A stretch of 13,916 nt of DNA from Ruminococcus sp. CAG:563 (GTDB taxonomy: Bacteria; Bacillota; Clostridia; Oscillospirales; Acutalibacteraceae). Numbering within the stretch: the stretch's first letter is position 1; every line of letters starts with the position of its first letter. The stretch is taken from NCBI GenBank assembly GCA_000434915.1, contig FR882055.1:1666-15581 (forward strand), read 5' to 3'. Shown piece by piece: positions 8,425 to 13,916 of the stretch. The notes below the pieces were generated by a model. It was not told the DNA's origin. It saw only the letters and a list, made by a program, of their open reading frames with translations, and did no database searches. The translations under genes and the position numbers were made by a program.

Positions 8425-9114
8425 TTAAGCGGCCTGTTTCTTAGATTTCTTCCAAAGGACAACACCGGCAACCAGGGAAACGCACATTACTCCTGCCAAT
8501 ACGCCGATTTTGATTCCGTCCTCGATGTTACCCGTTGCGGGATTTTCCGCTGTGCCCGTATCGTCGGCAACATCGGAATTATCGACAACAATTGCAAAAG
8601 GAGAGAACTCCTTGATGGTAAATTCAAGATATTCGCCGTTGATTTTTGCGTTGTCAATCAGCTCCCACTCGCCGTTGTAATAGTGCAGGAGCGCAACAAA
8701 TCTGTTTGCGTTGTCGTCCTTGAGCTTGATTCTGAAGCTGCCGTGCGGCTCATGGTGGGCGCAGTTCTCATAGTGAAGATCGAACAAATCGCAGACTGCC
8801 AAATTCCTGGTTGCGATGCCCTTACTCTGAGCGACGGTTGCCAGATCCTTGTTCAACTCGGTGAGATCACCTGCGGAACGGATTTCGTTATACGCTTTTA
8901 CTATCATCGACTTGAGGTCGTTGTTCAGATCGTCACGGTGAGAATACGGTGTGATAACCAGTCTCGCCTTGCACTCCGGAGATTCCGATTCGTATTCAAT
9001 GAGCTCGGGAGCGGATGCGGAACCCGGGCTTTTGATGAACGGTGCGGCAAATACGCCTACCGTAAGGATTGACGCTATTAAAATTGCAGTTAAAAAGGTT
9101 GATAATTTTTTCAT
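8425..9114 (-). CDS. secreted surface protein with NPATG sorting signal
   Basis: The start is ATG 9114, with AAAGGA upstream; the frame stays open further 5' but there runs antisense into the phosphatase gene. The 229-residue product has a signal peptide (1-24, probable cut near Ala23-Ala24), a soluble domain of about 150 residues ending in FSPFAIVVD (170-178), an acidic linker, NPATG (191-195), a hydrophobic helix (201-220) and the tail KKSKKQAA. This is the layout of a sortase substrate; NPxTG-like signals are common in Clostridia. The FAIVVD domain resembles modules of other clostridial surface proteins, but I know of no assigned function. Three Cys (48, 108, 118) lie in the exported part. 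The gene sits between phosphatase and LCP genes, an unusual place. Polymer anchoring or binding is speculation. Confidence 0.88.
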   Translation of the reverse strand: MKKLSTFLTAILIASILTVGVFAAPFIKSPGSASAPELIEYESESPECKARLVITPYSHRDDLNNDLKSMIVKAYNEIRSAGDLTELNKDLATVAQSKGIATRNLAVCDLFDLHYENCAHHEPHGSFRIKLKDDNANRFVALLHYYNGEWELIDNAKINGEYLEFTIKEFSPFAIVVDNSDVADDTGTAENPATGNIEDGIKIGVLAGVMCVSLVAGVVLWKKSKKQAA

Positions 9115-9139
9115 AATAAAAATCCTTTCAAATAAATTT

Positions 9140-9832
9140 TTATTCAAAGAGTAATGAATAACCATACTCATTAAACTGTGTAACGAACTCATCGCCGAGC
9201 TTTTTGCGAATGAGCTCATATGCCTTACCCAAGCGTGGCGGACGGTTGCGAAGGTTGTGACAATCGGAGCCGATCGCATGAATGCCGCCCCGAGCGAGCA
9301 TATCCGTCGCCTTTTTCTTTGTGAAAAGCTCATTGAAGAAGGATGCGTTCACCTGCATCAGGATTCCGCTTTCGTAAAGACGTTCCCACACGGAATCGCT
9401 TTCAAGCTTTAAGTATCTGTCGATGTGAGCCAGAATTACCCTCACCCTGTGAGTCACGGCAATTTCGGTCAATTCACGAACCGTATATTCCGTCCATTTA
9501 CCCATCGGCATTTCAAGCAAAATCAGATTGCTTTCACCGATGCAGAGCTTGCTCAACGACTCCAATTTTCCGATACCCGGATAATATTTGACCTCGGCAC
9601 CGCAGATTATACGGGGAATTTCGTCCCGAGCCGCTGAAAGCAGACTGTCGAGACTTTCCTGCCTGCGGGCTAAGAATTCATCAACCGTTTCATCGTCGGC
9701 GAAAAAATGAGGAGTTGCGATTACGGTATCCGCTCCCTGTTCACGCTGCATTTTCAAAAGCGCAAGGCTTTCTTCGATACTGCCGCTTCCGTCGTCGATG
9801 CCGGGCAAAATATGAGAATGCCAATCAATCAT
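9140..9832 (-). CDS. PHP-type protein tyrosine phosphatase (CpsB/CapC/YwqE family)
   Basis: The 230-residue protein has all the metal ligands of the PHP family: HSHILPGIDDG (His5, His7), TPH (His42), Glu80 in CGAEV, Glu107 in LEMP, His136 in LAHIDRY, and SDCH (Asp190, His192). Members are Mn-dependent phosphatases that remove phosphate from the tyrosine cluster of the partner CpsD kinase, and so set polymer length or amount. The ATG at 9832 overlaps the kinase stop as ATGA, so translation is coupled, which matches the partnership. Confidence 0.96.
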   Translation of the reverse strand: MIDWHSHILPGIDDGSGSIEESLALLKMQREQGADTVIATPHFFADDETVDEFLARRQESLDSLLSAARDEIPRIICGAEVKYYPGIGKLESLSKLCIGESNLILLEMPMGKWTEYTVRELTEIAVTHRVRVILAHIDRYLKLESDSVWERLYESGILMQVNASFFNELFTKKKATDMLARGGIHAIGSDCHNLRNRPPRLGKAYELIRKKLGDEFVTQFNEYGYSLLFE

Positions 9833-10593
9833 TTTCTATCACTCTTCGAGGAACCTTGATAGTATTTGTAGTATTTATAATACTTGTGCTTTCTGTATTT
9901 CTTGTAAGATCCGCCGTCGTTCTTCGATTCGTTCAAAATGCAGCCGAGAACATTGACGTTAGAAAGCTGAAGCTGTCTGAAGCAACGCTCCAATTCCTTC
10001 TTTTCGGTGTAGTCCTCACGAACGACGACTACCATACCGTCGATAAGTGAGGCTATCGACAATGCGTCCGAAACGATGTTGACGGGCGGCAAATCAATGA
10101 TGATATAATCGAAGCTTTCACGAAGGCTGTCGAGGATAAATTCCATTCTGCGAGAGCCGAGAAGCTCCGACGGGTTCGGCGGAATTTCTCCCGAGGGCAA
10201 TATGTACCAGTTCTTCAGCAATGCCGAACGGAAATCCGGCATATGAGCACCGTGACCCATCAAAAGGTCGGTAAGACCCGGTGTGGATTCGATGTTCATT
10301 TTCTTTGCGATTGAAGGAATTCTCAGGTCGCCGTCAATAAGAATAACCGGATCGCCCTTTTCGGCGAGAACATATGAAAGATTGACTGCGGTCGTGCTTT
10401 TTCCCTCTCCTCTCATCGAGCTTGTTACGCCGATAATCGGACACTTAACGTCCTCGGGCAGGGTAAAATCAAGGTTTGTTCTGAGAATTTTATACTGTTC
10501 AATGGCTGTAAATTCAAGGTTCTTGTGCAGAGTCTTTCTTGAATCCTTTTCGGTAAAAACAGCGCTTGTTTTATTATTTTTAAATAATCCCAT
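9829..10593 (-). CDS. tyrosine-protein kinase, CpsD/CapB type
   Basis: The 254-residue cytoplasmic BY-kinase has Walker A SSMRGEGKST (58-67), Walker A' VILIDGDLR (83-91), and Walker B YIIIDLPP (163-170). The C-terminal tail has eight tyrosines between 230 and 245 (230, 233, 238, 239, 241, 242, 244, 245), the autophosphorylation cluster. E32-QYKILRTN fits the surface that contacts neighbouring subunits in the ring form. As in other Firmicutes, the kinase is split from its membrane activator, here the preceding gene. AAGGACGG overlaps the stop of that gene and serves ATG 10593. Confidence 0.97.
   Translation of the reverse strand: MGLFKNNKTSAVFTEKDSRKTLHKNLEFTAIEQYKILRTNLDFTLPEDVKCPIIGVTSSMRGEGKSTTAVNLSYVLAEKGDPVILIDGDLRIPSIAKKMNIESTPGLTDLLMGHGAHMPDFRSALLKNWYILPSGEIPPNPSELLGSRRMEFILDSLRESFDYIIIDLPPVNIVSDALSIASLIDGMVVVVREDYTEKKELERCFRQLQLSNVNVLGCILNESKNDGGSYKKYRKHKYYKYYKYYQGSSKSDRK
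9859..9885 (-). repeat. three 9-nt repeats coding Lys-Tyr-Tyr in the kinase tail
   Basis: The codons for residues 237-245 form three imperfect copies of a 9-base unit (AAG-TAT-TAT, AAA-TAC-TAC, AAA-TAC-TAT). Because the unit is a multiple of three, gain or loss of a copy would change the number of phosphorylatable tyrosines without breaking the frame. Synonymous differences between copies make slippage less likely, so this may simply be selected protein sequence. Confidence 0.55.
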
Positions 10594-10608
10594 GTCTATA
10601 TACCGTCC

Positions 10609-11376
10609 TTATGAATTCTTCGAGGTTTTCTTTTTGGCGCTGTAGTAGCCGTACTTTTTCTTGTCCGAGCCTAAAAGATCGGGAACCTTCGCCAAAATCG
10701 GGTAGTCATAAGTCTGTAAGATGTACTCTTCGTCGTGGATAGTGTCATCCATCAAGGCTCCGACGGCAATCGCCAATGCCGAAAGCAACACTCCCAAAAT
10801 CAGACCGACGGCGGTATATTGAGTTATGCTCGGTGAAACCTTTTCAAGGTTCGGCACTGCGGCATCGACAACCTCCATGGAGGCGCCGTCAATAATCTCC
10901 GATATTCTTACGGGAAGAACCTCTGCGATACAGTTTGCAATCTTTGCGGCCTCGTAAGGGTCGTTGGTTGTAACGTCAACCCTCATGATTTCGGTATTGT
11001 TCGACTGGCCGGACTGAATTTTTTTGCTCAACTGCTTATACGAATACGGAACATCGGCCTCTTCAATAACACGCTCAAGGGTCGAGCGGTTGTTGAGAAT
11101 CTCGCCGTATGTTTTAACAAGGCTCTGTGCGGCGGTGATTTCGGAGGAGCTGATGCTGAAGCTCGTGTTGCCCAACGAAAACGAGCTGTTGTTGACATAA
11201 AGCATTATTGATGAGGAATACTCCGGCTTGATTAAAAATGCCGACACGGAAAATCCGATTCCTGCGGCAATTATGCCTGCCAAGACAATCAGCCATATTC
11301 TCTGCCAAAGGGTTTTAAAAATATGTACTAAGTCGATAGTATAGTATTCCCTGACCGGTTTGTTGTTTTTCTTCAT
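10609..11376 (-). CDS. Wzz/CpsC-type polysaccharide co-polymerase and kinase activator
   Basis: The 255-residue membrane protein has a short cytoplasmic N-terminus, TM1 (about 27-50), an external domain with S-E-I-T-A-A-Q-S-L-V-K-T-Y-G-E-I-L (78-94) typical of Wzz/CapA, TNDPYEAAKIAN (137-148), a proline-containing approach to TM2 (about 175-184), TM2 (188-208) and a cytoplasmic tail whose end is rich in Lys and Tyr. The tail activates the CpsD kinase encoded 15 nt downstream; together they control chain length and export. The start at ATG 11376 has AAGGAG nine bases upstream. It is the first gene of the capsule operon. Tyr242, Tyr244 and Tyr245 in the tail could be extra phosphorylation sites, which is inference. 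Confidence 0.95.
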   Translation of the reverse strand: MKKNNKPVREYYTIDLVHIFKTLWQRIWLIVLAGIIAAGIGFSVSAFLIKPEYSSSIMLYVNNSSFSLGNTSFSISSSEITAAQSLVKTYGEILNNRSTLERVIEEADVPYSYKQLSKKIQSGQSNNTEIMRVDVTTNDPYEAAKIANCIAEVLPVRISEIIDGASMEVVDAAVPNLEKVSPSITQYTAVGLILGVLLSALAIAVGALMDDTIHDEEYILQTYDYPILAKVPDLLGSDKKKYGYYSAKKKTSKNS

Positions 11377-11402
11377 ATAAAATTCTCCTTGATTACCAAA
11401 AG

Positions 11403-11431
11403 CTTATTCCAAAATGTAAATTTTTTGTAAA
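11403..11431 (-). promoter_or_regulatory. candidate sigma-A promoter of the capsule operon
   Basis: On the minus strand TTTACA (11431-11426, five of six to consensus) is followed after 17 bases by AATAAG (11408-11403, four of six). Transcription would start near 11396 and leave a leader of about 20 nt before ATG 11376. The region is AT-rich and is the only non-coding gap before the first operon gene. The -10 box is weak, and read-through from the remnants upstream cannot be excluded. Confidence 0.4.
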
Positions 11432-11445
11432 CTTATAGTTAACGG

Positions 11446-11553
11446 CTACATGCTTTCGGTGGCATCGATCACAAAAACGATATCAACATTTGTATCGATC
11501 ATTTGACCGTCGCTGCCTAGCATATCCTGAAATAAACTGCCCATGTTTGTCAT
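11446..11553 (-). pseudogene. truncated von Willebrand A domain gene (5' remnant)
   Basis: A strong AAGGAG precedes ATG 11553. The frame reads 35 residues and ends with TAG at 11446. The last part is NVDIVFVIDATESM (22-35), which matches the first beta strand and first MIDAS segment of VWA proteins, usually V-D-x-V-F-V-I-D-A-T-G-S-M. The gene stops exactly where the domain would begin, and the usual Gly is Glu here. So about one strand of a domain that normally needs some 180 residues is left. It lies 77 nt after the zinc-ribbon gene, same direction, which suggests a former two-gene unit. Recognition rests on a short but characteristic motif. Confidence 0.72.
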
Positions 11554-11630
11554 ACTCCTTATTCTTTGTTTATCAAATCGCAGTTTTCTGGGTTTTCCCA
11601 ACTGTTTTTGAAAATCTTTTGCTTACTAAA

Positions 11631-12221
11631 TTACTCCATAGAGGAACTTTCGAGATCATCAAGATGTTGAAGTTCATTTCGAATCCTTGTTTTTCCTAGG
11701 AAAAAAGTGATAGCATTTACCGCTCCAATAATCAAGAACACAATGCCAACAACTGAGGATACTTCACCGCCTGTAAACAGTAACATGGCAACGATAATAA
11801 AAAAGATTGTTAACACAAGGTTGACTTTCACAGCTTGCTCTTTTTTCTTTATTTCTTCGTGCCAATCTTCTGTGTTTCTGAATTTATATCCGCAATCATT
11901 GCAAATCCAATAATTTCGATTTTGAGTTTCAATTATTGTTCTTTGCCGCTGTCCCAACGCCCCAAGAAGCCATCCCCCGGATCCAAACAGCAAGGAACCT
12001 AAACAACCTTTTGCGGGAGAATAACCATTTCCTATTGTTCTTGCAGAGGTTGCTGTCTCCACTATAGCCTGCAAATGATTTGATTTGCATTTTGGGCAAC
12101 ATAACCGTTTTTGTTTTGGAGAGGCTACGACTTCATCATAATGCATCATCGCATCTGCGATTGGATTAAATGATTCAACCTCATTTTCGTTAAACGCTCT
12201 ACCAAATTTACAACAAAACAA
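11631..12221 (-). CDS. zinc-ribbon membrane protein, probably 5'-truncated
   Basis: From a TTG at 12221 the frame gives 196 residues; no in-frame ATG with a ribosome site exists (Met25 and Met26 have none). Two CX2C knuckles, Cys42-Cys45 (CPKC) and Cys107-Cys110 (CNDCGYKF), frame a Gly-rich hydrophobic stretch (72-90) and form one split zinc ribbon. Two membrane helices follow (about 133-150 and 156-176). The first residues FCCKFGRAF look like the second knuckle of another N-terminal zinc ribbon (FCxxCGxxF) whose first half is missing and whose second Cys is Phe. Hence I think the 5' end is lost. The function is unknown. It may now be untranslated or only poorly translated. Confidence 0.6.
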   Translation of the reverse strand: MFCCKFGRAFNENEVESFNPIADAMMHYDEVVASPKQKRLCCPKCKSNHLQAIVETATSARTIGNGYSPAKGCLGSLLFGSGGWLLGALGQRQRTIIETQNRNYWICNDCGYKFRNTEDWHEEIKKKEQAVKVNLVLTIFFIIVAMLLFTGGEVSSVVGIVFLIIGAVNAITFFLGKTRIRNELQHLDDLESSSME

Positions 12222-12264
12222 TACTGATAAATACAGAAGCTACTCTTTTAAGTCCCCTTTTCAT
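12208..12264 (-). CDS. 18-residue signal-peptide-like mini-ORF, likely gene remnant
   Basis: ATG 12264 has AAGGAG at 12277-12272, a strong site, and a candidate promoter upstream. The product MKRGLKRVASVFISIVLL ends at TAA 12208. A basic N-terminus followed by a hydrophobic core is the first half of a signal peptide. The stop lies inside the zinc-ribbon frame, which is offset from this one. So the 5' end of a secreted-protein gene seems to be joined out of frame to the 3' part of the zinc-ribbon gene. It could also be a short leader peptide that couples to the TTG start, but nothing else supports this. Confidence 0.5.
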   Translation of the reverse strand: MKRGLKRVASVFISIVLL

Positions 12265-12327
12265 GTCTTTTCTCCTTCCTGCTTTTTATTAAATTATAAT
12301 TAGCATATAGTATTTATAATCGTTTAT

Positions 12328-12356
12328 ATAATAGCACAACAAATCATTTCTTGCAA
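12328..12356 (-). promoter_or_regulatory. candidate promoter for the mini-ORF/zinc-ribbon unit
   Basis: On the minus strand TTGCAA (12356-12351) and TATTAT (12333-12328) are separated by 17 bases, about 60 bases upstream of ATG 12264. The -35 box matches four of six and the -10 box five of six. The -35 box overlaps the inverted repeat at 12354-12370. Confidence 0.4.
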
Positions 12357-12370
12357 GTAAATTTTACTTG
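12354..12370. repeat. perfect 17-bp inverted repeat, possible operator
   Basis: CAAGTAAA-T-TTTACTTG has two perfect 8-base arms around a single T. It sits in the divergent gap between the zinc-ribbon unit (minus) and the ribbon-helix-helix gene (plus) and covers the -35 box of the minus promoter. No T-tract or GC-rich stem follows, so a terminator is unlikely. Ribbon-helix-helix proteins usually bind such short palindromes near their own gene; that link is inference. Confidence 0.5.
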
Positions 12371-12429
12371 TATTTTTGCTAGTGTATTTTATCTAAAATA
12401 TACAATAAAATTTACATGAGGTGATACAT

Positions 12430-12604
12430 ATGTTTAAAATACAAAGAAATTCAATCATCAAGCAAAACAATCAGAATGCCTGATCCACTTATTGAAAAGC
12501 TACAATCTCTTGCAGATAAAAACGACATCTCCTTTAACAACCTTGTAGTTCAATGTTGTGAGTATCGGGATGCGGATTTTTCTATTCGTTTTAAATGTGA
12601 CTAA
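12430..12604 (+). pseudogene. ribbon-helix-helix (Arc-like) regulator gene, frameshifted and 3'-altered
   Basis: A strong GAGGTGAT (12418-12425) precedes ATG 12430, which reads M-F-K-I-Q-R-N-S and soon meets TGA at 12481. Skipping one base near 12454 restores a frame that continues S-S-S-K-T-I-R-M-P-D-P-L-I-E-K-L-Q-S-L-A, then DKNDISFNNLVVQCCEY, and ends at TAA 12602. TIRMPDPLIEKL is the strand-helix start of a ribbon-helix-helix DNA-binding fold and SFNNLVVQCCEY is the second helix. After EY the sequence (RDADFSIRFKCD) no longer looks like the family, so the tail was replaced. Both lesions point to a dead gene unless the shift is a read error. It is absent from simple ORF lists because each piece is short. 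Confidence 0.75.
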
Positions 12605-12614
12605 GCCGAACCGC

Positions 12615-13631
12615 TTATTTGCTCAAATTCTTCCGATCCACCAATGTATCTTTTAATTGCATAGCAATATCAGTGCCTACAAGACGCAATACATTTGACT
12701 CCGCCGAATCATAGCCTAAAAAATTAACATTGCCGTACCAAACAATTCGATTATCAATTACAACAAAATTTTGATAGACATTGGGCTTGTGAGTTAAACT
12801 CACTCCGCAACTTCTTAGTAAAGTAATGCTATCCTCCATTGTTTTTTTAGCCGAATCTTTTAGTTCTGTAGGTGAGACTGTTATCATCTTCACGCTTGTT
12901 CCGAAAGAGATTGCCTTTGACAAATATTTCACAATTCGTCGAACAGCAGTCTATCTCAAAACCGGACTGACTATAAGAATTTCATCATGCGCCGACATTA
13001 TATCTTTGCAGAAAACGTCAGAATATTTTTCATTGTTGTAAATTATTTCGGGAGCCGAATTCTCTTTACCTTCGGTTCTGATTTTATAACCTATCGAAGC
13101 ATAACCCTTTAATCTTTTTTGATACATTCTTTCGAGAATCGGTACATGTATATCTACATAATCATAAATTCGAACATCCTTTTTGCCCGGATAATCTCTG
13201 TGAAGCCGTCCTGCATACTGTGCAACTTTGCCTTCCCATGAAATCGGTAAAGCCAAGAAAAGCGTATCCAACCTCGGAAAATCAACCGAAAAGCTGTTTT
13301 CCTTGTTCGTAATCTTATTATTTGTCTTGACAAGAGTATTGTCGATTTCCTTCCACTCGCCATTGTCATCATAATGAATAGGCTCAGAAGTAATGACCGC
13401 CGTATAGGAACCGTCTCTTCTCTCAAAGACCTTTGTGTTTTCGTCTCGTTTGTCAGTCACTTCGCCGACAATCGGTGACTTTTCTTTTTTATCGGACTCA
13501 ATCTCAACCGTTTTCATAAGCTGAGTTTCATTAAATTCCTGCGCAAAAACCGTCATAGGAAGAATTCCAACAATCATTATAACCGTCAGAATAACCGCAA
13601 TCACTTTCATAGAAATACTGTAATTTTTCAT
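12615..13631 (-). pseudogene. chimera: secreted DNRLRE/RHS-type N-terminus fused to TOTE-type helicase/PLD C-terminus, with amber stop
   Basis: ATG 13631 has AGGTGAGG upstream. Residues 1-30 are a signal peptide and 31-119 match the start of large secreted DNRLRE/RHS-type proteins (VFERRDGSYTAVI, PIHYDDNGEWKEIDNTL). From DFP (117-119, at 13283-13275) the frame continues as the C-terminus of a superfamily 2 helicase: FPRLDTLFLALPISW, QYAGRLHR (138-145, motif VI), YDYVDIHVPILERMYQKRLKGYASIGYK. That helicase type is known to me from TOTE conflict systems. Then EILIVSPVLR (217-226) begins a phospholipase-D-like domain. TAG at 12951-12953 interrupts it, but the same frame runs on for 111 residues to TAA 12615 with IDNRIVWYGNVNFLGY. 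The HxKxxxxD motif reads YQNFVVID, so His and Lys are lost. A dead gene is by far the best reading. Confidence 0.85.
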
Positions 13632-13746
13632 ATTAACCTCACCTTAAATACATCCTCAATAATCTTAACACATATAATAGCTCAAAAATTAAATGTCTAT
13701 ATCATCTTAAGGCTTCCTTTAAAGTAATTAAAAGATATCGTACAAT

Positions 13747-13770
13747 TCAAATCATTCTAAAAAGCACCAC
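13747..13770 (-). other. strong ribosome site followed by a seven-codon minicistron
   Basis: GGGAGGTGAT (13781-13772), nearly a full anti-SD match, is followed by GTG-GTG and five more codons before TGA at 13747. It lies in the leader of the chimera, after the promoter at 13825. It could be a remnant of a lost gene, a leader peptide, or the start of a holin-like small toxin gene that has been cut, since such genes often carry a similar site. I see no attenuator stem to support regulation. Confidence 0.35.
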
Positions 13771-13795
13771 TATCACCTCCCAATTCTCTAATTTA

Positions 13796-13825
13796 AATAT
13801 ACCTTTATATGATATGTTCTGTCAA
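13796..13825 (-). promoter_or_regulatory. sigma-A-type promoter upstream of the chimera
   Basis: On the minus strand TTGACA (13825-13820, perfect) and TATATT (13801-13796, five of six) lie 18 bases apart in very AT-rich DNA. The transcript would have a leader of about 160 nt before ATG 13631, containing the minicistron. This is the best promoter in the window. Confidence 0.65.
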
Positions 13826-13846
13826 TATATATTTATAATAAAAGTA

Positions 13847-13875
13847 TTTACAATAATGTCATTTTGGTTTATTAT
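13847..13875 (+). promoter_or_regulatory. candidate divergent promoter for the right-hand gene
   Basis: TTTACA (13847-13852) and TATTAT (13870-13875) are 17 bases apart, each five of six to consensus. A start site near 13882 would leave a leader of under 20 nt before TTG 13900. It is divergent from the promoter at 13825-13796, and the two -35 boxes are about 21 bases apart. Confidence 0.5.
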
Positions 13876-13899
13876 ATATAAAAAACGGAGTTGGTATGA

Positions 13900-13916
13900 T
13901 TGAGTAAAAATCAAGA
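13900..13916 (+). CDS. start of a plus-strand gene (partial)
   Basis: GGAG (13887-13890) lies nine bases before TTG 13900, and the frame reads M-S-K-N-Q before the window ends. An ATG at 13896 in another frame meets TAA after two codons, so TTG is the better start. The product cannot be told. Confidence 0.4.

Noticed and set aside
9115..9333. 5' extension of the NPATG protein by 73 codons
   Set aside because: It overlaps the phosphatase gene for most of its length; the signal peptide and ribosome site place the start at 9114.
11560..11610. GGG-AAAA-CCC hairpin between zinc-ribbon and VWA remnants
   Set aside because: The stem is short, the outer CAGTT/AACTG pairing is bulged, and no T-tract follows, so I do not call a terminator.
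12615..13631. Chimera as a polymorphic toxin with a swapped C-terminal cargo
   Set aside because: The junction falls at residue 119, before any RHS repeat region, the cargo is a partial helicase rather than a toxin fold, and it has an amber stop; no immunity gene follows.
1..13916. CRISPR arrays, tRNA or rRNA genes, insertion-sequence ends
   Set aside because: No regularly spaced repeats, cloverleaf-like segments or transposase fragments were found on reading either strand.

Overview
The window comes from a low-to-mid-GC Firmicute, most likely a gut-type Clostridia/Oscillospirales member. This is inferred from the capsule-type kinase/phosphatase pair, an NPATG-type cell-wall sorting signal, AGGAGG-like ribosome binding sites, and remnants of families I know from Ruminococcus-like genomes. 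No species is claimed. It divides into two parts of very different character.

(1) Positions 1-11431 hold one long minus-strand exopolysaccharide/capsule operon, read from right to left. Its regulatory and export head is a Wzz/CpsC-type membrane protein (11376), a CpsD/CapB tyrosine kinase (10593) and a CpsB-type PHP phosphatase (9832). A small NPATG wall-anchored surface protein (9114) and a LytR-CpsA-Psr ligase (8410) follow. A short-form polyprenyl-phosphate sugar-1-phosphate transferase (7402) would start the lipid-linked repeat unit. Three GT4-type glycosyltransferases (6715, 5576, 4387), a radical SAM/SPASM protein (3200), a divergent GT4-like protein (2092) and a GT2 enzyme (1058) would extend or decorate it. 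Gaps are 0-25 nt and several start and stop codons touch or overlap. The operon runs off the left edge, where a further gene appears to start at GTG 20. No flippase or polymerase is seen, so these probably lie further left. A candidate promoter (11431-11403) sits just upstream of the wzz-like gene.

(2) Positions 11446-13916 are visibly AT-richer and hold gene debris. They contain: a von Willebrand A gene cut right after its first MIDAS segment; a zinc-ribbon membrane protein that has lost its 5' end and sits behind an out-of-frame signal peptide; a plus-strand ribbon-helix-helix gene broken by a one-base frameshift and a lost tail; and a chimera. The chimera joins the 5' end of a secreted DNRLRE/RHS-type protein, in frame, to the 3' end of a TOTE-type helicase with a phospholipase-D domain. 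It then carries an amber stop and lost catalytic residues. At the right edge two divergent promoters are visible, one for the chimera and one for a plus-strand gene that begins at TTG 13900.

The left part reads as an ordinary capsule system with two uncommon passengers, the NPATG surface protein and the radical SAM enzyme. The right part looks like the decayed remains of defence and mobile-type genes upstream of the capsule locus, a usual place for repeated recombination. I do not see a clear-cut new system. The best candidates for something new are the two passengers and the repeated joining of signal-peptide 5' ends to unrelated 3' ends.
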